DNA from: an uncultured Lachnospiraceae bacterium
GTDB taxonomy: Bacteria > Bacillota > Clostridia > Lachnospirales > Lachnospiraceae
NCBI GenBank assembly: GCA_946633495.1
Contig: CAMPAX010000037.1
Location: 1-14,896 of the forward strand
DNA length: 14,896 bases
Direction: 5' to 3'
Each line of letters begins with the position of its first letter. Positions within the stretch are counted from its first letter, which is position 1. The notes under the pieces were generated by a model. The model was not told where the DNA came from and made no database searches. It worked only from the letters and a program-made list of their open reading frames with translations. A program made the position numbers and the translations under genes. Below, piece after piece: positions 1 through 7,040 of this stretch.

Positions 1-526
1 TTAAGGCACCCCAGCTTGCAGCCGGCGAACCGGCAGGGAAGGAAGGGGTCTTTAACTGCTTTGTATTCGGAGTCACGATAGGATTCACACCGGATCGGGT
101 CTTTGTCCATACACCGTTCTTATCCACATAATACCGCCCGATCCATCGATTCGTCACCATGTATCCCTGTGCATCAAAATAGTAATCCTTCCGGTTGATC
201 CGGAGCCATTGATTCTTCGGATACCAGGTGCCCGACTGGAACCACCAGCCCTTCGCGCTGTGTTTCCACTCACCGTCCCAGCGTTTATCCCAATACCCTT
301 TTTTATTCAGCCAGTACCCTTTGATGTATTCATTCTTCGCATATCCGCTGCCGTCACTGAACTGATACCAGTATCCCCTGGCATCTTTATGCCAGGATCC
401 TGCCGCACTTTTCGTTCCCGCCGCTTCGCTCTGCAGCGGCGTCTGCCAGACGGCAAAAAGGAACAAGACCGCCAGCAGCCACACTACCGCTTTTTTCTTC
501 TGCGTCTCTTTGACCCTATGATTCAT
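1..526 (-). CDS. Secreted aromatic-repeat (choline/glucan/wall-binding type) protein, C-terminus beyond window
   Basis: The reading frame starts at an ATG (524-526) behind an AAAGGGG ribosome site and stays open past the left edge, giving 175 visible residues. Residues 1-37 form a signal peptide: basic start (KKK, 10-12), hydrophobic stretch VVWLLAVLFLFAV, likely cleavage after SEA. Residues 44-140 are dense in W, Y and G and form irregular repeats of the cell-wall/choline-binding type (GYWY, GYWLNKKGYW, GWWFQSGTWY, YYFDAQGYMVTNRWIG, YYVDKNGVW). A Pro/Thr/Ser-rich linker follows (about 145-175), so a further domain probably lies outside the window. Such repeats bind choline on teichoic acids or other wall glycans in Gram-positives. 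It is the last visible gene of the polysaccharide operon, 82 bases after the Wzz-like gene. The repeat class is clear; ligand and enzymatic role are unknown. The same operon encodes a LicD protein, which could supply the ligand (inference). Confidence 0.85.
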   Translation of the reverse strand, partial: MNHRVKETQKKKAVVWLLAVLFLFAVWQTPLQSEAAGTKSAAGSWHKDARGYWYQFSDGSGYAKNEYIKGYWLNKKGYWDKRWDGEWKHSAKGWWFQSGTWYPKNQWLRINRKDYYFDAQGYMVTNRWIGRYYVDKNGVWTKTRSGVNPIVTPNTKQLKTPSFPAGSPAASWGAL

Positions 527-552
527 GCGCACCCCTTTTCTGTTTGCTGCTG

Positions 553-577
553 CCGGGATCCGTGCCAACCGGGATCC
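553..577. repeat. 9-base direct repeat CCGGGATCC in the intergenic gap
   Basis: Two copies of CCGGGATCC lie 16 bases apart (553-561 and 569-577) between the Wzz-like gene and the wall-binding protein gene. Because GGATCC is self-complementary, the copies could also pair as a 6-bp stem with a 10-base loop in RNA. No T-run follows, so it does not look like a terminator. It may simply reflect the high GGATCC frequency of this DNA. Confidence 0.5.
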
Positions 578-608
578 TCGGTTCTCCATACTTCTCTGCA
601 GCCGCTTC

Positions 609-1994
609 TTATGAAACAGTCAACTCTGCAACACCGCAAGCTCCGATCACTTCAACATCATTTTCCTTACAGAACTGAAGAAGTTCTGCTGCTTTCAGCC
701 GGTTTCCTCCCCGAAGCTGCTCCACAAGGATGCAGCGTCCGGTGCTTACAAGCTCTGTCAAAGCCCGGCTGTCCTTTCCCACCTTCTCGGTAGGCAGAAG
801 CTCCACTTCCTGCTTCCGAAGCGCCTCACCAAGATCGGCAACCACTTTCTGTACCTCTTCCGTGCTGTCGGAAGTAAGCACTGCTATCTTGTCGATCTCA
901 TGATTATCGCAGTACGCCGCGATCCGAACCGCAGCATAATCCACACTGTCCTCATTCGAGTCAAAAAGCTCCGCTTTGAACTCTTTCTTCAGGAACCATT
1001 CCCGAAGGGCACGCTTCTTTTTTCCCTTGACAGTGATCAGCCCGAAATTCCGAAGTCCCAGATTCTCGCTGTAATCCGCGGGAGTTGCATGCTTTGAGGA
1101 AAGGAACAGTAAGATAAAGCAGAGAGCGATGCCTCCTGCGATACCTACGATCCCGCCGACTGCCAGGAATTTCCAGGAGAAGGCAGGTTTCGTCTCAGCC
1201 ACCTTTTCCTCCGTATCTTCCTTCATATATCCCGTCAGATACCGGAAATAGGACTGCTGCGCCGATGTAAATCCGGAATAGGCGCTCATATAGGCCCGGC
1301 GATAGGTAACCATGTTGGAATATGCAGACTTCTGAGAGTTATCCGTGGTGGAATCATACAGATAAACCGTCCCCTCCTTCATCGGAGTGATCCGGAGCCG
1401 GGGCTCTTCCTTCATCAGCTTATCCATATACGCCTCTACAACAGTACGTACATCCTCTGCCAGCTTCGGATACTGTGAAAAACGGATCACGCCCAGAGTG
1501 AACTCCCCTCCGCCGGAATTGTTACACCAGATCAGCTCCTTCAAAAAGGCATGGTTTACATAATCCTGACTGATTTCGGTCAGATCACTGATATACAGAC
1601 CGTCATTTACATAAGCACGGAGCAATTGAAGATACGCATTCTCAATTGTACCTGTAGAGAGATCATTTCCGGTGTCCAGCAAAAGCCGGTACTCTACGAT
1701 GACCTGTTCCTCTTCCTTGGAGTTGATCTGAAGGAGCGGAGAAGAATTCATATAGGCTTCCGTCTCCATGGCGTAACGATACTGAAGCGCCGCATTCTCC
1801 ACATCCGAGCATTCCTGCTCTGTCAGATTTTTACCTGTCTCTTCCCTCTTCAGCGCTGCGTTGCTTGCCTTATCTTTCCGATACTTGTACCCTGCAAGCA
1901 GCAGGCCGAAGATCATCGCCAGTGCAAGGATCAGCCACAGTTTCCGCAGCATATAAAAAAGCAGGCTGCGTATACTGATACGTCTTCCGTTCAT
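609..1994 (-). CDS. Wzz/CapA-like chain-length regulator with degenerate BY-kinase-like cytosolic domain
   Basis: 461 residues with the Wzz/CpsC layout. There is a short cytosolic start, TM1 at about 17-36, an extracytoplasmic region of about 235 residues, and TM2 at about 275-298 (FLAVGGIVGIAGG...), followed by a cytosolic domain (302-461). Wzz-type co-polymerases set chain length of Wzy-made polysaccharides; in Gram-positives they activate a tyrosine autokinase through their C-terminus. Here the cytosolic domain looks like the kinase fold itself: strand-loop-helix KIAVLTSDSTEEVQKVVADL (369-388) sits where Walker A would be, but the GxxGxGK(S/T) residues are absent. Later elements CILVEQLRGG (421-430) and VEVIGACGV (447-455) resemble the final strands of that fold. 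No C-terminal tyrosine cluster is seen. Start ATG has AAAGGA eight bases upstream. The TM/loop assignment is firm; the kinase-like relationship is inference. Confidence 0.82.
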   Translation of the reverse strand: MNGRRISIRSLLFYMLRKLWLILALAMIFGLLLAGYKYRKDKASNAALKREETGKNLTEQECSDVENAALQYRYAMETEAYMNSSPLLQINSKEEEQVIVEYRLLLDTGNDLSTGTIENAYLQLLRAYVNDGLYISDLTEISQDYVNHAFLKELIWCNNSGGGEFTLGVIRFSQYPKLAEDVRTVVEAYMDKLMKEEPRLRITPMKEGTVYLYDSTTDNSQKSAYSNMVTYRRAYMSAYSGFTSAQQSYFRYLTGYMKEDTEEKVAETKPAFSWKFLAVGGIVGIAGGIALCFILLFLSSKHATPADYSENLGLRNFGLITVKGKKKRALREWFLKKEFKAELFDSNEDSVDYAAVRIAAYCDNHEIDKIAVLTSDSTEEVQKVVADLGEALRKQEVELLPTEKVGKDSRALTELVSTGRCILVEQLRGGNRLKAAELLQFCKENDVEVIGACGVAELTVS

Positions 1995-2056
1995 GTGTAA
2001 ATTCCTTTCGTTTCTCTTATTTCCCTTTTCAGTGACCCGATCTCCCGTTATCAGGC

Positions 2057-2140
2057 TCAGGATTTTATCTTGTTTATCACATCTGTCTTTTCTGTCTCAA
2101 CTATCTCGTCTGTTTCAACCGGCTCATTTTTGCCATCCAT
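2057..2140 (-). other. Possible 27-codon acidic ORF or out-of-frame tail between two operon genes
   Basis: The 165-base gap between the CMP-sugar synthetase gene and the Wzz-like gene holds an open frame (MDGKNEPVETDEIVETEKTD..., stop at 2057-2059) of coding-like acidic composition with two similar units (VETDE, VETEK). Without a start it opens about 36 codons back, just inside the end of the upstream gene. There is no convincing Shine-Dalgarno for its ATG at 2138-2140. It may be the remnant of a longer C-terminus of the upstream gene lost by frameshift, a tiny gene, or chance. I see no promoter or terminator in the gap. Confidence 0.25.
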
Positions 2141-2159
2141 CTCATTCGTTGCCCACGGA

Positions 2160-3761
2160 TCAGAGATTCTCGATCAGTCCCATCACCCGTCTTCGTCCCC
2201 CTTTCAGGTCATGAGAAAGAAGGAGATTCTGGAACCGCTGCCGGCTGCTCCTGGATAGTCCCAGGTACATCCTCAGATTACTCTCTATGATCTCATCCGC
2301 CGGATCCAGTCCGATATAGGTAAATCCGTTCTCATTGCTGACAAATCCGTGTTTTTCTTCTCTTTCATTCTGTGCCATGGCAATGGACGGAATCCCCAGC
2401 AGCGCCAGTTCGTACCCGGTCCGGCCTCTGGAGGTCAGCGCCACATCGCACTGCGTCATCAGTTCCGGCATATTGGACACATCATAGAGTACCTCGATAT
2501 TCGGATACCGGTTATACTCCATCAGCGAATCCACATTGTTCTTGGCCTTGCCGAGAACCACTGTGAAATGAACATTCTGATATTCTTCCCTGGATGCGAT
2601 AGCCAGGATCCGGTCGGAATAATTCTTCGGATCCGCTCCTCCGAATGCCACAAAGACCCGTTCCACCTTTTCGCGGATCGTGATGGGATTGTACATGAGA
2701 AATGTCTTGCCGGCGATGTAGTATTTCTCTCCTGCCCTTACCTGGGGCAGATGACTTTCACTGTAAAGTGCATTAAACACCAGATCCGCCTTCAGGATTC
2801 CCTCGCCGTCGTCCTCAAAGTTCACGATCTTAGCTTTCGGAAGCACCGCTTTCAGTCCGATCATATAATCGATGGTGGTACTTAATATGTCATTGATGAA
2901 AATGTCATATTGCTCCTCCCTGCAGCGCTCGAACAGCTCCGCGATCCCATTTACGGGGATCAGCGTGTGAGTCGTCCGGCCGAAGACAGAAGGATCCGTC
3001 TGATTCGTATCGTAATAGATATCCGGTTTGCTGAAGAACTCGTCTGCCAGCTCCAATGCGCGGTAGATATGTCCCATACCCCGCTTGTTATTCCCGTTCA
3101 CATAGATGGCTACTTTCCGTCGGTTCAGGGATGCGGCGACCACCTGCAGATCCGCAAAGGTGTCCACATCCACGGATTCCTCTTCGGGAACCTCGAACAC
3201 ATCCACCTTCTCACCGATCCGGGTCTTTGGCGTAACTACGGACGCTTTTGAAATCACGAATGCCCCGGTCTCCAGATAATTTGGTGGTAAATACTGCCGG
3301 TTCAACCGTTCTTTATAGTTCGGGACCTTCTTTCCATCCTTTACTCCCCAGGAAAGATGAGGTGCATTGATGGCGGAGATCAGAGTATCCAGATCCTGCT
3401 CGACTGCATAAGCAATGGCCCGGTCCAGAGTATCCACTGACAGCGTCGGAGAAGTCGGCTGCATGGTTACGATATAATCCCATTCCACGCTTCGGTCAAC
3501 CGCATCATCGATCACTGCATCCAGTGTCACATCATCCCTGCAAAGCTTTTCATCCCGCCAACGGACAGCGGTTCCCATCTGTGTGGCAATGATCCTTACT
3601 GCTTCGGAATCTGTGGTCACCACCACATCTGTGATATACTCCGAGGAAAGAGCATTGTTGATCGAGTAATAGATCAGCGGCTTTCCACCGATGATCCGGA
3701 TATTTTTATTTGGAATTCCTTTTGAACCCGCTCTGGCAGGAATCACAGCAAGGATACGCAT
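2160..3761 (-). CDS. Fused CMP-nonulosonate synthetase and PseG-like hydrolase/glycosyltransferase-fold protein
   Basis: 533 residues, two domains. Residues 1-213 are a NeuA/PseF/LegF-type cytidylyltransferase, which activates a nonulosonic (sialic-like) acid as its CMP derivative. Visible family motifs are IPARAGSKGIPNKN (7-20), TTDS (49-52), MQPTSP (100-105), LETGAF (163-168) and VDVDTFAD (197-204). Residues 216-533 are PseG/SpsG-like: NGNNKRGMGHIYRALELA (222-239) carries the GxGHxxR motif with H231, the expected catalytic histidine, and FVAFGGADPKN and SRGRTGYELALLGIPSIA are typical GT-B-like elements. PseG removes UDP from a 2,4-diamino-trideoxy sugar nucleotide two steps before CMP activation. 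I chose the ATG at 3759-3761 because AGGAGG lies seven bases upstream; an in-frame ATG at 3788 has no ribosome site. It lies 46 bases after the polymerase gene. The matching synthase (NeuB/PseI/LegI) is not in the window. Confidence 0.85.
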   Translation of the reverse strand: MRILAVIPARAGSKGIPNKNIRIIGGKPLIYYSINNALSSEYITDVVVTTDSEAVRIIATQMGTAVRWRDEKLCRDDVTLDAVIDDAVDRSVEWDYIVTMQPTSPTLSVDTLDRAIAYAVEQDLDTLISAINAPHLSWGVKDGKKVPNYKERLNRQYLPPNYLETGAFVISKASVVTPKTRIGEKVDVFEVPEEESVDVDTFADLQVVAASLNRRKVAIYVNGNNKRGMGHIYRALELADEFFSKPDIYYDTNQTDPSVFGRTTHTLIPVNGIAELFERCREEQYDIFINDILSTTIDYMIGLKAVLPKAKIVNFEDDGEGILKADLVFNALYSESHLPQVRAGEKYYIAGKTFLMYNPITIREKVERVFVAFGGADPKNYSDRILAIASREEYQNVHFTVVLGKAKNNVDSLMEYNRYPNIEVLYDVSNMPELMTQCDVALTSRGRTGYELALLGIPSIAMAQNEREEKHGFVSNENGFTYIGLDPADEIIESNLRMYLGLSRSSRQRFQNLLLSHDLKGGRRRVMGLIENL

Positions 3762-3768
3762 ATCTTCG

Positions 3769-3774
3769 CCTCCT
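3769..3774 (-). promoter_or_regulatory. AGGAGG ribosome binding site that decides the start of the CMP-sugar synthetase gene
   Basis: A full AGGAGG on the minus strand stands seven bases before the ATG at 3759-3761, which begins MRILAVIPARAGSKG, the natural N-terminus of the cytidylyltransferase fold. It lies inside the longer reading that would start at 3788 and so argues against that start. Confidence 0.85.
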
Positions 3775-3807
3775 GTTTCTTTTTTCATAGTATGGTAGGA
3801 TGATAGT

Positions 3808-5028
3808 TTACTCTGTTTCCCGCTTCACGTCGCTAAGCTCCTTTTTGTTCAGTCGTTTCAGGATCTTCCCGACCCCGCCTCCGATCTTCGGACCAAGTCC
3901 TGTGAAATCCGGAAGCAGCACCATGGCAAGCACGATGGCTGTCATTCGATTTCCACCGAACATGTGATCCGTGAGCCCACGGAAGCACAGAGTCAGAATA
4001 CAGCATAGATACACACCTTTTCCGTTCCGTACGGCACGAAGGCACGCTCTGCCGATGAGGAAAAGAAAGGTTCCAAACCCGAAAATGCCCATATAGGCAT
4101 GGACAAACAAAAAGGAATTGTGAAGATTTCCGTTATAGTGCCGCCCCCACCAGAGGGTGCCCGTATTCACTCCGAACAGGAAATTCTTCGCGGAGGAAAA
4201 CATGGCCTGAATATACTCGATCCAGCAATCGATCCTGCCGCCGCCATTCATTCCCTTATCCAGGAAACGGTTAATGACATAAATGTCGGAACCGCTCATA
4301 AACACGGACCAGACCAGGATCACCAGTACCGGGATCATGATCAATGCCAGAAGAAGCCCCAGCAGGATCCGGTCTCTTCTTGCGGTTTCATCTGCAAGAT
4401 ACCTCCGCAGGATCACGCCCAAAAGAAGTATGGTGCTTGCAAGAAGTCCGCCCCGCCCCCCGGCCAGAAGCGACAGCATCCATATCACAAACGCCGGAAT
4501 GATCGGGATCTTCTTTCCTCTGGCATCCAGCAGGCTGTAATACAGGATCCCCGGTGCAAGGAGATGGATCGACACGTAATTGTTCGTGGAACCAACATAT
4601 ACGGAAACCTTGCTTCCAAAGAGCAGAAGACGGATCAGTGCCACACCCGCATTCAAATATATCGCTATCAGAAATGCCCGTTCATCCACGCCTTCATCCA
4701 GCATCAACGCCGCCACAAAAAAGGAAGCCACCATGATCATGGAGAGAACAGCAGTCATATTTCCCACCAGCACCGTATTCAGTCCCGTGAGAATCCCGGC
4801 GCCGATGGCCAAAAGCACCAGCGGCCGTATGCCCATGCTCCGTTTCAAACCGAAGTACAGCAAAGCTCCCGTAAAAATAGCCAGATAATAAAAAGCACTC
4901 GTGATGGGACTTGCCACCTGATTTACGGCGATGATGGCAAGGAAATACAAAAGAACCGCCAACGAGAGACCGGTCCTAATAACATCGATGGATCCGGTAT
5001 TCTGTTTTTGTCCGATCTGTACGGTCAT
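3808..5028 (-). CDS. O-antigen ligase / Wzy-like polysaccharide polymerase, polytopic membrane protein
   Basis: 406 residues with about ten or eleven hydrophobic helices, for example around 20-37, 44-60, 68-86, 92-110, 118-137, 152-168, 175-210, 221-245 and 302-328. Wzy/WaaL proteins join or polymerise lipid-linked repeat units on the outer face of the membrane. Family features are the GGRGG stretch after a helix (190-194), a large loop rich in W, G and N between about 245 and 300 (GGGRIDCWIEYI, GTLWWGRHYNGN), and NLHNSFLF (301-308), the conserved H-N-S site preceding a helix in Wzy_C proteins (H303). The ATG overlaps the stop of the preceding GT52 gene by four bases (ATGA), implying translational coupling. 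Whether it polymerises or ligates cannot be decided here; next to PglC-like and Wzz-like genes, polymerase is more likely. Confidence 0.83.
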   Translation of the reverse strand: MTVQIGQKQNTGSIDVIRTGLSLAVLLYFLAIIAVNQVASPITSAFYYLAIFTGALLYFGLKRSMGIRPLVLLAIGAGILTGLNTVLVGNMTAVLSMIMVASFFVAALMLDEGVDERAFLIAIYLNAGVALIRLLLFGSKVSVYVGSTNNYVSIHLLAPGILYYSLLDARGKKIPIIPAFVIWMLSLLAGGRGGLLASTILLLGVILRRYLADETARRDRILLGLLLALIMIPVLVILVWSVFMSGSDIYVINRFLDKGMNGGGRIDCWIEYIQAMFSSAKNFLFGVNTGTLWWGRHYNGNLHNSFLFVHAYMGIFGFGTFLFLIGRACLRAVRNGKGVYLCCILTLCFRGLTDHMFGGNRMTAIVLAMVLLPDFTGLGPKIGGGVGKILKRLNKKELSDVKRETE

Positions 5029-6158
5029 GTCTCCACCTGTAATTCCTGCTTTACCGTCCGGATCAGAAGATCCAGCTCTTCCTCCGTATCCGGGATCCGG
5101 ATCCTTTCCGGATCACGGTAGGTGCCTTTGGTCAGTTCGAAAAACTTATCACGATCCGCGTCATTTCCTTCCAGACGCTTGAACATATGATATAAAAGTA
5201 CGATCCGCGGCTCTTCGTCCATCAGCAGTTTCGGCATGATGGTCGCCGTGGAAAGCAATGTGATAAGTGTCATCTTTGAGGGATCGGATGCAAGGCAGGT
5301 GATCTCGAAGGGAAGCCTTGTATAGGGATACTCACGGATGGGATTTTCGTAAGTCCGTGTATCTCTGGGATGACGTTTTACTATCACCCTGTCCTCCCCG
5401 AATTCCGCCTGCAGACGGTCATACAGTCTGACGATCCTTGCATCATCCTCCGGTGAAAGAACCACTTCCTTCAGAGTATCCAAAATGACAACCGGTTCCT
5501 TTATCCCTTTCTCGGGGCTTACCTCAAAGACCGCTTTGATGTGTTCCAGAACTGTCTCATTGTTCCGGAACTGCGGCAGATGATACACCGGCATCCGATT
5601 CTCCGGATGCATCCTGTTAAAAAGATCCGGTGAATACATGTAGATCCGTCTTGCGTTACGCATGGATTTTCTGCCCAGAACCAGGCGCTTGGTTATCTTA
5701 TCCGGAAGACTGATCTTGAAGATGTCACGATTGTCGTAGCTTCCTTCCCCGTCATCGAAGAAATAAACCTTCGTACGGATATCATTCCTGGAAATGTAAA
5801 GCATCAGAAGATTTGCAACAAACACATTATGTGTTGCATACAGGATCCTGTATCTTCTATCCGGCAGAAGAAGCTGTGCTGCCGCATCCTCAATGTTCCG
5901 ATACAGATGAATGATCTTTTTGTAGCGCTGCATTTTCCCGGAAGCGCCCCGAACCTCATCGATACAGGAGATTCCCTTCAGCACCCGTACCGTGTCAAAG
6001 ATCTTCCGTTCCCGGATCCGTTCCGCCAGATCCTCCGCACCTTCAAACTGCGCGTCGATATAGAGATCCGCCATTTCCTTCCTGTTCACCGCCAGACTGA
6101 TGGCAGACATGATCTGAAACGGAGTGGTACAGATATACATGGCGTCCATGTTCTTCAT
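5025..6158 (-). CDS. GT52 / sialyltransferase-like glycosyltransferase
   Basis: 377 residues, soluble. The N-terminus YICTTPFQIMSAISL (8-22) is the hallmark of GT52 and related bacterial sialyl- and polysialyltransferases. FFDDGEGSYDN (133-143) matches the family's D-D-G-x-G-S-Y block, and VIVKRHPRD (258-266) matches the K-x-HPR segment thought to contact the CMP-sugar. Members transfer sialic acid or related nonulosonic acids from CMP donors to a lipid- or polysaccharide-linked acceptor at the cytosolic membrane face; some GT52 members use other donors. A CMP-nonulosonate synthetase gene two genes downstream supports a nonulosonic acid donor. The start has AAGGAG seven bases upstream, and the stop overlaps the polymerase start. 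GT52 versus the related polysialyltransferase families, and linkage, are not settled. Confidence 0.78.
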   Translation of the reverse strand: MKNMDAMYICTTPFQIMSAISLAVNRKEMADLYIDAQFEGAEDLAERIRERKIFDTVRVLKGISCIDEVRGASGKMQRYKKIIHLYRNIEDAAAQLLLPDRRYRILYATHNVFVANLLMLYISRNDIRTKVYFFDDGEGSYDNRDIFKISLPDKITKRLVLGRKSMRNARRIYMYSPDLFNRMHPENRMPVYHLPQFRNNETVLEHIKAVFEVSPEKGIKEPVVILDTLKEVVLSPEDDARIVRLYDRLQAEFGEDRVIVKRHPRDTRTYENPIREYPYTRLPFEITCLASDPSKMTLITLLSTATIMPKLLMDEEPRIVLLYHMFKRLEGNDADRDKFFELTKGTYRDPERIRIPDTEEELDLLIRTVKQELQVET

Positions 6159-6185
6159 TTTTGTTCTCCTTACTAAATCCGGTTT

Positions 6186-7010
6186 TCAAAGCTCCAGATA
6201 ATTCCGGTAGCTGTGTTCGGTATCGATCACCACCGCTGCTCCAAGATTTGGATCCACCTGCTTCTCCACCGGCGGAAGCTTCATGAAATCTCCGTACCGC
6301 TTTGTCAGGTATTTCTCCGGCTCCGTAGGGCCAAAGAATTTATGTCCTTCAAATTCCAGAAGCGTCGGCTTTCCGAACCATTCCCGGGGATAGGTGATGG
6401 CACTGCACAGAGTGATATCCTCACCGTAGTAATCCAGAACCTCCTTCCCCTTCGGAACCTTTCGAAGTTTATATTCCATGCGGCGGATCATCTTATCACG
6501 GCTCTTTCCACGAAAGATCGTAAGGAAAAAGCGGGACATCAGCTTTGTCGCCTTCCCATGATTCTGCGGGATGTATCCCGCCACCAGCACCTTATAAATG
6601 TGGGATCTCCAGATATTAAGGAGCAGTCCCGCTTTCGTCTTCGGTGCATTGTAGAAGGGATAGATATCCAGCGCGATCCCCTGATTAAAGTCCATGTGCT
6701 TATACTCATCCCACACATATGCCGTTTCGGAATCCCTTAGCTTAAATGCGATGGATATATAATTCGGATCCGTCTTCCGGGTCTGCACAAAATACCGCTC
6801 CCCGAATTCAGCCTGGTATTTCGGAAGCTGCACCGCATCCCGTATGGGCATGATCACGTCGATATCGTGATCCCAGGGAATAAAACCCTTATGCCGAAGC
6901 GCTCCGATGCAGGTTCCGTAAGCTAAGTAATATCGAAGATGATGCCTGCGGCATACCTCATCCAATTTGATGAGAAGATCCATAAGGATCTCCTTACTGC
7001 CTTCTTTCAT
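6186..7010 (-). CDS. LicD-family phosphotransferase
   Basis: 274 residues, the usual LicD length. The signature lies near the N-terminus: YYLAYGTCIGALRHKGFIPW (27-46) followed by DHDIDV (47-52), the metal-binding D-x-D-x-D of this nucleotidyltransferase-fold family. LDIYPFY (near residue 113) is the second conserved block. LicD proteins move phosphocholine, or in related systems phosphoglycerol, phosphoribitol or sugar phosphates, from CDP- or other activated donors to glycans such as teichoic acid or capsule. No licA/B/C choline genes are visible, so the donor is unknown. The start has AAAGGA seven bases upstream. It lies 30 bases after the PglC-like gene and 27 bases before the GT52 gene, inside the operon. 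Family assignment is firm; substrate is open. Confidence 0.9.
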   Translation of the reverse strand: MKEGSKEILMDLLIKLDEVCRRHHLRYYLAYGTCIGALRHKGFIPWDHDIDVIMPIRDAVQLPKYQAEFGERYFVQTRKTDPNYISIAFKLRDSETAYVWDEYKHMDFNQGIALDIYPFYNAPKTKAGLLLNIWRSHIYKVLVAGYIPQNHGKATKLMSRFFLTIFRGKSRDKMIRRMEYKLRKVPKGKEVLDYYGEDITLCSAITYPREWFGKPTLLEFEGHKFFGPTEPEKYLTKRYGDFMKLPPVEKQVDPNLGAAVVIDTEHSYRNYLEL

Positions 7011-7040
7011 GTCATTCCTTTCCTGTATGGATCCGATCGA

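Noticed and set aside
1995..2159. Promoter for the Wzz-like gene in the upstream gap
   Set aside because: The best pair (TTGAGA-N17-ATAAAC) has a poor -10 and lies inside coding-like sequence; read-through from the operon is simpler.
3762..3788. Earlier ATG for the CMP-sugar synthetase gene
   Set aside because: No ribosome site precedes it, whereas AGGAGG sits seven bases before the ATG at 3761, which gives the canonical N-terminus.
4099..5121. Long plus-strand open frame opposite the polymerase gene
   Set aside because: Its His/Gln/Arg-rich translation is what the reverse of hydrophobic helices gives; the minus-strand membrane protein is clear.
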